In this document: positions 9,757-14,564 of the stretch, in pieces | Layout: each line of letters starts with the position of its first letter | Position numbering within the stretch: the first letter of the stretch is position 1 | Source: CAWUIO01 sp963922455 | GTDB taxonomy: Bacteria; Bacteroidota; Bacteroidia; Cytophagales; Microscillaceae | NCBI GenBank assembly: GCA_963922455.1 | Contig: CAWUIO010000145.1 | Coordinates: 1 to 14,564 of the forward strand | DNA length: 14,564 bases | Direction of reading: 5' to 3' | Translations under genes and position numbers: made by a program | The notes under the pieces: generated by a model | The model's database searches: none | The model's input: only the letters and a program-made list of their open reading frames with translations | What the model was told of the DNA's origin: nothing

Positions 9757-11424
9757 TTAAAACCGAAACAGGGTGTTTACATTACTGAATTCTTTTTTTA
9801 ATCGTTGAAGCTCTTGTACTGGCAACTTTTTCAAATCAACATGGAGTTTTTTGAGATTTGGAAGCCCCCCTAATTCATTGGGTATGCTCTCCAAGGGATT
9901 TCCCAATAAGTCCAAGCTTTTAAGATTTTGAAGATTTCCAAACTCCGAGGGCAATGTATTTAGCTGGTTGCCCAAGAGATTAAGCTCCTCTAATTGACCT
10001 AAATTCCCTAGTTCTGCGGGTAGTTCTCCAATTAAATTTCCTTGGAGGTCAAGGGATTTTAAACTTCCTAATTTTCCTAATTCTGGAGGGATATTCTCTA
10101 ATAGGTTTTTACTAAGGCCCAAAGATTCTAGCTTTTCCAAATTACCAAGCTCAACGGGCAATTGGCTTAAGGCATTTCCTCTTAGATCTAGAATTTGTAG
10201 GTTTTTCAGCTTTCCCAACTCGGGAGGTAATTTATCCAAATGGTTACCCAGGCCATTCAGCAACTCTAAATTTTCCAGTTCTCCCAACTCTTTGGGTAGT
10301 TGACTAAGCTGGTTATTGAGCAGGTGAAGCTCTTTCAAGTTTGTAAGCTTGCCAAACTCAGCGGGAAGAGATTGAATGTTGTTTTGATTAAGGGATAGTT
10401 TCTCTAAGTTTTTAAGCTTCTCGAGGCCTGTAGGCAAATTTTGCAAAGTATTACCATTCAGGCTTAGTTCTTCTAGACTTGTGAGCTGGCTTATCTCTGA
10501 GGGAAGAATATCTAATTTGTTATCTCCTAAATTCAGCTTTCTTAGTTTTTTTAAGCGCCCTAGCTCGCGGGGAAGCTCACTAAGTTGATTTTTGTAAAGA
10601 TTTAGTTCTTGTAGCTGTTTAAGGTCTCCAATCGTAGATGGAAGCGTTTTCAGATTCATCCCACTCAAATCCAAAGATTGCAAATTGGGTAAGTCCTTTA
10701 ATTTTTTGGCCCAAGACGGATCTTGTATGTTTACATCCAAAGGACTGATCTTGTAAACTTTTCCGGGGTTTTCCAGGGCCTTTTTAAGGGAACGGTACTG
10801 AGGAACCGATGCTAGGTCCCATTTATTTAATGGTAAATTAGGGATGGGGTTGCCTATTAAGCGCCACTCATTCAAAGAGGGCATTTTGCTTAAAACTTTG
10901 GGTACATCTTTAAGCTCATTTTGAGCCAGATTAATCTTTTCTAGATTTTCAAGTCCTAATAACTCGTTGGGCAATCCTCGTATTTTATTATGACTCAAAT
11001 CTAAGACCCTCAGCTTTGATAAATTGCTTATTTCTTTTGGGACTTGATCAATCATCAAATTTTGTAAATGGAGTTCTTCTAAATGTACCAATTCAAGAAT
11101 CTCAAAGGGAATAGAACCTAGATTACTTCGTGTTAAGCGGGTGTCAGTCGAGTTTATTTCCAAGACCCGGAGATTCTTAAACTTGGATATTTTAGAAAAG
11201 TCTACGGGTAATTTATCCAGCTTCAAGCGATATACCTGCTTTGACTCTTTTAGGGCTGTCTTCCAATCGGTGTAGAGAGTAGTAGTTTCCAGAATTATCC
11301 GGGGATTATCTGCCGTGAATAGAGCAGGGGTATCTTGGGCTAGGATCCATTGGCCTGTAAATAGAAATATGAGCGCAAATGATTTTTTAATAAGAAAGCG
11401 TTCTTTTAAATAAGACTTATTCAT
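9757..11424 (-). CDS. Exported leucine-rich-repeat protein
   Basis: The protein has 555 residues. A signal peptide spans about 1-30 (basic start, hydrophobic LIFLF, ending ILAQ). There are two LRR blocks, each preceded by a cap-like motif: TALKESKQVYRLKL near 56-69 and KALENPGKVYKI near 214-225. The first block has five repeats (about 84-204). The second has twelve uninterrupted 23-residue repeats (about 246-520) of the form LxxLxLxxNxLxxLPxELGxL, followed by a degenerate capping repeat and the tail NVNTLFRF. This is the SDS22/bacterial plant-like LRR style; LRR solenoids bind proteins. No catalytic domain and no membrane anchor beyond the signal peptide are seen. It lies 45 bases after the LamG gene and 42 bases before the SpvB-like gene, which suggests co-transcription and a binding partner among these surface proteins. 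The partner is unknown. Confidence 0.93.
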   Translation of the reverse strand: MNKSYLKERFLIKKSFALIFLFTGQWILAQDTPALFTADNPRIILETTTLYTDWKTALKESKQVYRLKLDKLPVDFSKISKFKNLRVLEINSTDTRLTRSNLGSIPFEILELVHLEELHLQNLMIDQVPKEISNLSKLRVLDLSHNKIRGLPNELLGLENLEKINLAQNELKDVPKVLSKMPSLNEWRLIGNPIPNLPLNKWDLASVPQYRSLKKALENPGKVYKISPLDVNIQDPSWAKKLKDLPNLQSLDLSGMNLKTLPSTIGDLKQLQELNLYKNQLSELPRELGRLKKLRKLNLGDNKLDILPSEISQLTSLEELSLNGNTLQNLPTGLEKLKNLEKLSLNQNNIQSLPAEFGKLTNLKELHLLNNQLSQLPKELGELENLELLNGLGNHLDKLPPELGKLKNLQILDLRGNALSQLPVELGNLEKLESLGLSKNLLENIPPELGKLGSLKSLDLQGNLIGELPAELGNLGQLEELNLLGNQLNTLPSEFGNLQNLKSLDLLGNPLESIPNELGGLPNLKKLHVDLKKLPVQELQRLKKEFSNVNTLFRF

Positions 11425-11469
11425 GCATGACTCATTTATAGTGAATTATCTTTTTACCTAAAAACCTAC

Positions 11470-12753
11470 TCAATCTTGCCGCAGGTTTCTACGAGCTTTC
11501 TTTTTAATCTTTATGGATTTACGTCCAGGCTTAGTTCTTAGAAACTCATTTTGGGTCCGAAGTTTTTGGTTTTCCTTATTTAGTGCTATCATGTACAGAG
11601 TGAGTTCTTCAATTTTTCGTAGAAGGGCCGCATTCATTTCCCCTAAATTAAGCCCTTTCTCTTCCACTTCATCGGCAACAGGCATACCTGGCAAATGCCC
11701 ATGTTCTTCAATGTAGTTGTCCAGCTTATCCAATGGCATTAAAGGGTAATCCTTTTGAAATACGTAATCAGGCCACTTGGATGAGCCAAAGTTGGCAATC
11801 ATAACTTTTTCGGTCAATATGCCATCTTGGACAAAGAGTTTATAATCACCTAGGGCACTCAGGGTATCTGAGCCAATTTTGACTATACCATAGCGGTTTA
11901 GGACGTCATTAGGGCTTAAATTGCCAAGCCATCTTGGGTCAAGTCCGGAGTGAGAGGCACTTCCATCAGCTTGTTCGGTAACTAATTCTGCTATTTCAGG
12001 AGCAATAAGTGCTCGATTATAAATCCGTATATCATCAATACATCCAGTAAAACCGTTATTTCCATCATCATTAGCTCCCAATATTAAGCCAGTAGGACGA
12101 TGTTGACCGTGACTTGCTGTTACATTATTTCTTGTTTGGCTTTCAATCTCTAAACCATTTAAATAAAACTTCAAGAAACGAGAATTAGAGTCCCAAGTAA
12201 TGGCAATATGGTACCAATCATTTTCCCAATAATTTTTTGCTGAATTCAGAGAAATTGAGTTGTAATTATCCTGTGAGTTATAATATTGAGTGAACTTTAA
12301 CCCGGCTCTGAGTGCAGGATCAGGATATCTAATGATTAAATACGGGGCACCATCTGCTGGAGAGACATTAATGGTCCCAAATGAAAAAATAGTGTAAATT
12401 CGGTTATTATTAGTATCAGAAGTTATTTGGTAATCTGGTTTGAACCAAATACTATAGGTGAAATCTTGCGCCTCTGGCTGGATACCTGGAATCTGGATAT
12501 AAACTGTATTAGTGCTTGAATCATTGTCAATTTTTAAGGCGCAGTAATCCCGATTAAAGCGATCCTTTGCCCAAGTCACAAAGTCATTGTCGGAAGGCTG
12601 GGCTGTCATATTGCTTGCTCCAATTTGATTGGATAGCGAACTATTATTAAATAGCCAAGCATTTACTAGGCCGTTGGTAGGTACACTTTGGGCAAACGAA
12701 ATACCTGTTGATATGACGAAGAATAATAAGGTTGAACAGAAAATTATTCTCAT
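11470..12753 (-). CDS. Secreted LamG-like protein with tail-fibre-type C-terminal stem
   Basis: The protein has 427 residues. A signal peptide spans 1-21 (ending SFAQ). Residues about 25-258 form a concanavalin A/LamG-type beta-sandwich: FTYSIWFKP near 98, WYHIAITWDS near 180, LKFYLNG near 194, and the closing motif CIDDIRIYNRAL at 238-249. After a linker comes a C-terminal module common in Bacteroidota: DYKLFVQDGILTEKV (303-316), WPDYVFQKDYPLM (327-339), HLPGMP (353-358) and LGEMNAALLRKIEELTLY (370-387). It resembles the stem before coiled-coil ends of tail-fibre-like proteins. A short coiled coil (375-402) and a strongly basic tail (409-427) finish it. LamG domains usually bind glycans or proteins; ligand unknown. 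It heads the run of exported genes, 80 bases after the small upstream gene and 45 before the LRR gene. No type IX sorting domain is seen. Confidence 0.92.
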   Translation of the reverse strand: MRIIFCSTLLFFVISTGISFAQSVPTNGLVNAWLFNNSSLSNQIGASNMTAQPSDNDFVTWAKDRFNRDYCALKIDNDSSTNTVYIQIPGIQPEAQDFTYSIWFKPDYQITSDTNNNRIYTIFSFGTINVSPADGAPYLIIRYPDPALRAGLKFTQYYNSQDNYNSISLNSAKNYWENDWYHIAITWDSNSRFLKFYLNGLEIESQTRNNVTASHGQHRPTGLILGANDDGNNGFTGCIDDIRIYNRALIAPEIAELVTEQADGSASHSGLDPRWLGNLSPNDVLNRYGIVKIGSDTLSALGDYKLFVQDGILTEKVMIANFGSSKWPDYVFQKDYPLMPLDKLDNYIEEHGHLPGMPVADEVEEKGLNLGEMNAALLRKIEELTLYMIALNKENQKLRTQNEFLRTKPGRKSIKIKKKARRNLRQD

Positions 12754-12833
12754 AGACTTGAGGTTTTATGCAATTATTAATTTTTCTGTAATCTATTTCT
12801 TCCTTTTTGATATTGTTGACCAGAAAACAAGCT

Positions 12834-13202
12834 TTATGTATATTTATATTTTAAGTTTCTGGTTTTCAGAGATAAAGATTTTTCTAGATCTTCCCATTTT
12901 TCATATTCAAGGTAATAAGCAAAAGCTTGGCTATTTTTTTTACTGAACTTTTTTTGGCCTGTATATCCTGGACGGTCGAATAACCGTTTACAAGCAGAGG
13001 AGTGAATTCCTACAAGGGAAGCCAATACTTGAAATTCTCGGTTTTTCCATTCCGGCAGAGGTTCTAAAAGTCTTTCAAATTCAGGATACTTATAATAATG
13101 TTTTTGAATTAACTGCCGGGTCTTCTGGAGGATTTCTTGTTGAAGTATCTGTTTGATAGCAAAATAGTAGTCTTGGTAATATTTTCTCATCTCATTATGC
13201 AT
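12834..13202 (-). CDS. Small protein with Bacteroidota KRLF...YL.Y..WEDL helical motif
   Basis: The protein has 122 residues, rich in Lys, Tyr and Glu, with no signal peptide. The C-terminal half reads SSACKRLFDRPGYTGQKKF, then AYYLEYEKWEDLEKSL. This matches the shape of a helical motif (KRLFG...LA.YLGY..WEDF) frequent at the start of Bacteroidota regulatory proteins, where it looks like a helix-turn-helix DNA-binding domain. I recognise this by pattern only. ATG at 13202 gives MHNEM; the second ATG at 13190 (MRKYYQ) is an alternative, and neither has a strong ribosome binding site, as is usual in this phylum. It lies 80 bases upstream of the LamG gene on the same strand, so it could be a regulator of that operon or an independent gene. 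Function is uncertain. Confidence 0.7.
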   Translation of the reverse strand: MHNEMRKYYQDYYFAIKQILQQEILQKTRQLIQKHYYKYPEFERLLEPLPEWKNREFQVLASLVGIHSSACKRLFDRPGYTGQKKFSKKNSQAFAYYLEYEKWEDLEKSLSLKTRNLKYKYT

Positions 13203-13208
13203 TGACTT

Positions 13209-13220
13209 TCATATATATGA
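13209..13220. promoter_or_regulatory. 12-bp palindrome upstream of the small minus-strand gene
   Basis: TCATATATATGA is a perfect palindrome six bases from the start codon at 13202, inside the AT-rich divergent spacer 13203-13333. It could be an operator for self-regulation by the neighbouring putative DNA-binding protein. The sequence is low in complexity, so chance is a fair explanation. No clear -7 TAnnTTTG/-33 TTTG promoter pair was found in the spacer; the nearest is AAACTTTG just before 13322 on the plus strand. Confidence 0.2.
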
Positions 13221-13333
13221 GATGTGAAAACTGACTATGTTATCGATGTTAATAAAAACACAATATTATCTCAATAAAATTTATAATACGATAACCTACA
13301 ATTAACTTATTTAAAACTTTGAAAAGAGCCTAT

Positions 13334-13534
13334 ATGTCTCAATACTTAGGATACCGAATCGTGGTTTGTAGTCTGGATGGACGTTTACTTGCGTGTATGT
13401 ACCCCAGAGATCAAGATAATGCCGATCAATTAATAGAAGCATTATTAAGTACCTTCTGGTTTGAACCCGTTAAATTTAATTTGCATAATCCTCAAGGTAA
13501 ACTTATACATTCATATGTATCTGATTTAATGTAG
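13334..13534 (+). CDS. Hypothetical small protein, 66 residues
   Basis: This ORF reads MSQYLGYRIVV...SYVSDLM. ATG at 13334 is preferred over an upstream TTG at 13319. Residue use is protein-like (mixed hydrophobic strands, WFEPVKF, one Met-Tyr-Pro turn) and there is no signal peptide or membrane segment. It sits alone on the plus strand between the divergent spacer and the reverse transcriptase remnant, ending 39 bases before the first RT codon. It does not resemble the accessory Avd four-helix protein of diversity-generating retroelements. I do not recognise the family. It may be a real small gene, or the 5' scrap of something cut when the RT lost its N-terminus. Confidence 0.42.
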   Translation: MSQYLGYRIVVCSLDGRLLACMYPRDQDNADQLIEALLSTFWFEPVKFNLHNPQGKLIHSYVSDLM

Positions 13535-13573
13535 TAAAAGCGTTTCCAAAAATCAGGAGAGGAGGAGAAATGA

Positions 13574-14038
13574 CTGCCCATTGGTAACCTGAGCAGTCAG
13601 TTTTTTGCCAATGTGTACTTGAACTCCTTGGATCATTTTGCCAAGCATCAACTTAAGGCCAAGGGGTACCTCCGGTATATGGATGATTTTGTATTGTTCC
13701 ACTCCGACAAAGTTGTTTTGAAAAATTGGCGTAAGGATATTAAAGAATATTTGGAAGAGGAACTCGGCCTAAAGTTTAAAGAAAAAGCTTGTTTTATGGA
13801 CCGTTCTGCGCATGGCCTAAGCTTTTTGGGGAGAAGGGTCTTCCGGGCGCATATCCGGATGAAACCCGAAAACATGAGACGCTTGACAGGACGGCTCCGT
13901 AAACGTTTACACGCTTGGCAAACCGGGGAATGTGATCAAGAAACGTTTATGGCCACTTTGAACAGTTATTGGGCATATCTTTCTTACTTTCCTAGTTACC
14001 GGCTTCGTAATAGGCTTTTGCTGGAAATGGCTTTATAG
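13574..14038 (+). pseudogene. Diversity-generating-retroelement-type reverse transcriptase, C-terminal fragment
   Basis: An open frame starts with CTG right after an in-frame TGA (13571-13573), reads LPIGNLSSQFFANVYLN and ends at TAG 14036-14038 (154 codons). Motif 4 is IGNLSSQ, with the SQ dipeptide typical of DGR enzymes in place of the QG of retroviral and group II intron RTs. The active-site box YMDD is at 13676-13687 (RYMDDFVLF). Next come the thumb-side motif HGLSFLGRRVF and a C-terminal region, LNSYWAYLSYF...YRLRNRLL, resembling DGR RTs. Full DGR RTs are about 300-400 residues. Here motifs 1-3, including the first catalytic Asp, are missing, and the sequence before CTG does not continue an RT. 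The first ATG/GTG inside would be GTG at 13613. It is therefore probably inactive alone, unless an intact RT lies elsewhere. It sits directly before the template-repeat-like segment, which supports the DGR assignment. Confidence 0.8.
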
Positions 14039-14069
14039 TCCTAAAAATATCGGGCATCCCGCACCGAAA

Positions 14070-14195
14070 GGCGATAACCGCGTGCTCCGGGGCGGCAGCT
14101 GGAACAACCATGCTTCTAACTGCCGGGTTGCCAACCGCAACAACAATCCGGATAACCGTAACAACAACAACGGGTTTCGTCTCTCCAATACGGAA
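14070..14195 (+). repeat. Candidate DGR template repeat (TR), AAC-rich
   Basis: In the frame beginning GAT at 14073 the segment reads DNRVLRGGSWNNHASNCRV, then ANRNNNNPDNRNNNNGFRLS. It has at least 12 AAC/AAT codons between 14103 and 14171. This is the known signature of DGR templates: adenines in AAC codons are copied with errors, letting each Asn become many residues, inside an RGGSW...GFRL scaffold of a C-type-lectin/formylglycine-generating-enzyme fold. The frame is open from about 14037 to TGA 14238-14240 but has no plausible start or ribosome binding site, so it is probably template rather than gene. It starts about 30 bases after the RT stop. The partner variable repeat is not in the window, so exact TR ends cannot be set. 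The order RT then TR differs from the BPP-1 phage layout. Confidence 0.78.
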
Positions 14196-14204
14196 TTTGG
14201 CCGA

Positions 14205-14229
14205 GACCGGGTTTTTAAGGAAACTGGTC
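14205..14229 (+). other. Stem-loop just downstream of the candidate TR
   Basis: GACCGGGTTT (14205-14214) can pair with AAACTGGTC (14221-14229) around the loop TTAAGG, with one bulged G and one G-T pair. It lies some 10-30 bases beyond the end of the conserved TR core. Known DGR template RNAs extend past the TR into a spacer that folds and primes cDNA synthesis; this could be part of such a structure, or simply chance. No comparison sequence is available here. Confidence 0.3.
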
Positions 14230-14290
14230 CTGCCCTTTGATCCGTCCCGCGGTATGTCCGGCGTGCCAAGCACCGAATCCAAGTAGCAAA

Positions 14291-14328
14291 TCCTAGCTTA
14301 GTACCCAGGGGGAAGGGCTAGGATATTT
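14291..14328. terminator. Inverted repeat, possible terminator
   Basis: TCCTAGC (14291-14297) and GCTAGGA (14317-14323) are perfect 7-bp complements around a 19-base loop that contains a further CCC/GGG pair, followed on the plus strand by TATTTTC. It lies between the plus-strand RT/TR unit and the converging minus-strand gene whose stop is at 14330, where a terminator is expected. The U-run is short, so a strong intrinsic terminator is not certain. CTAGGATA also recurs as a direct repeat at 14318 and 14330. Confidence 0.4.
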
Positions 14329-14329
14329 T

Positions 14330-14564
14330 CTAGGATACTTTTGGGAATAGCTGAGGCTTTTGACGTGCTTGCTTAGGTTGTATGTTTGGTGATTTGCCCA
14401 TACCATGTTTCTTTTCTTGAAATACTTGGAGTTCGTTGACTTTTCTTTCATACTGGAATAGGGTATCAAACTTCCCGATGCTTTTCATTTTGAAATTGAC
14501 CCGGTCAAAGCCAGTATTGCCTTTGATGGGACGGTTACCATCCAGCTTGCGGGAATGGTTGAGG
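14330..14564 (-). CDS. Unrecognised protein, 3' end only (runs off right edge)
   Basis: Reading the minus strand from the right edge, 77 codons are open (first complete codon ends at 14563) before the stop TAG at 14332-14330. The protein piece reads LNHSRKLDGNRP, then GFDRVNFKMKSIGKFDTLFQY and ERKVNELQVFQEKK, ending PQLFPKVS. It is basic, with a short predicted helical stretch (YERKVNELQVFQEKK) and a Lys/Gln/Pro-rich tail. I do not recognise the family. The plus strand also has a short open frame over 14459-14564, without a clear start, so coding on this strand is favoured but not proven. It converges on the RT/TR unit. Confidence 0.45.
   Translation of the reverse strand, partial: LNHSRKLDGNRPIKGNTGFDRVNFKMKSIGKFDTLFQYERKVNELQVFQEKKHGMGKSPNIQPKQARQKPQLFPKVS

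Noticed and set aside
10000..10700. LRR-coding DNA as a tandem non-coding repeat or CRISPR array
   Set aside because: The periodicity is 69 bases with diverged sequence and one intact frame, as expected of 23-residue LRRs.
12629..12946. Plus-strand 105-codon frame between the LamG gene and the small gene
   Set aside because: It is antisense to the signal peptide of the LamG gene and to the end of the small gene; Phe/Ile-rich content follows from AT-rich spacer DNA.
13574..14038. RT as a group II intron or retron enzyme
   Set aside because: The SQ in motif 4 and the adjacent AAC-rich template point to a DGR; no maturase or endonuclease domain and no intron domain V-like hairpin was seen.
14037..14240. 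Plus-strand frame through the TR as a real gene
   Set aside because: It has no plausible start codon or ribosome site, and the sequence lacks the N-terminal part of a CLec/FGE protein; template repeat explains it better.
13992..14282. Minus-strand open frame of 96 codons across the TR
   Set aside because: It is antisense to the AAC-rich template; the Val-rich run (VVVVTVIRIVVAVG) is just the complement of the Asn codons.

Overview
The window looks like an accessory (island-like) region of a Bacteroidota chromosome, perhaps of the Saprospiria/Cytophagia type. The evidence is protein-level: Ig-like, DUF6443-type RHS, SpvB-like RHS and LamG plus tail-fibre-stem proteins of styles abundant in that phylum, each with a Sec signal peptide. 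The species assignment is an inference.

Layout. From 13202 down to 1, the minus strand carries one tightly ordered block read right to left. It starts with a small protein that has a helical motif common in Bacteroidota DNA-binding proteins (12834-13202). Next come a LamG/coiled-coil surface protein (11470-12753), a leucine-rich-repeat protein (9757-11424) and an SpvB-like RHS protein of 1322 residues (5746-9714). The last is a very large Ig/DUF6443/RHS protein that starts at 5508 and runs off the left edge after 1836 codons. Gaps of 45, 42 and 237 bases and one shared strand suggest an operon of exported, cell-surface proteins. The 237-base gap holds a GC-rich, structured, non-coding element. 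The C-terminal tip of the RHS protein, where a variable or toxic domain would lie, is outside the window.

The right end, on the plus strand, is different. After an AT-rich divergent spacer and a 66-codon hypothetical ORF comes the C-terminal half of a reverse transcriptase of the diversity-generating retroelement (DGR) type. It has the motif IGNLSSQ and the active-site box YMDD, but motifs 1-3 are missing. About 20-50 bases after its stop lies a striking AAC-rich segment encoding RGGSWNN...NRNNNNPDNRNNNNGFRLS, which has the hallmarks of a DGR template repeat aimed at a C-type-lectin/formylglycine-generating-enzyme fold. No matching variable repeat is visible in the window. A stem-loop and a terminator-like inverted repeat follow, then the 3' end of an unrecognised minus-strand gene that runs off the right edge.

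Interpretation. The window appears to join a surface RHS/adhesin operon to a decayed or split DGR cassette. The best candidates for unusual biology are the TR next to a 5'-truncated RT, and the co-ordered LamG-LRR-SpvB-RHS set of secreted proteins.
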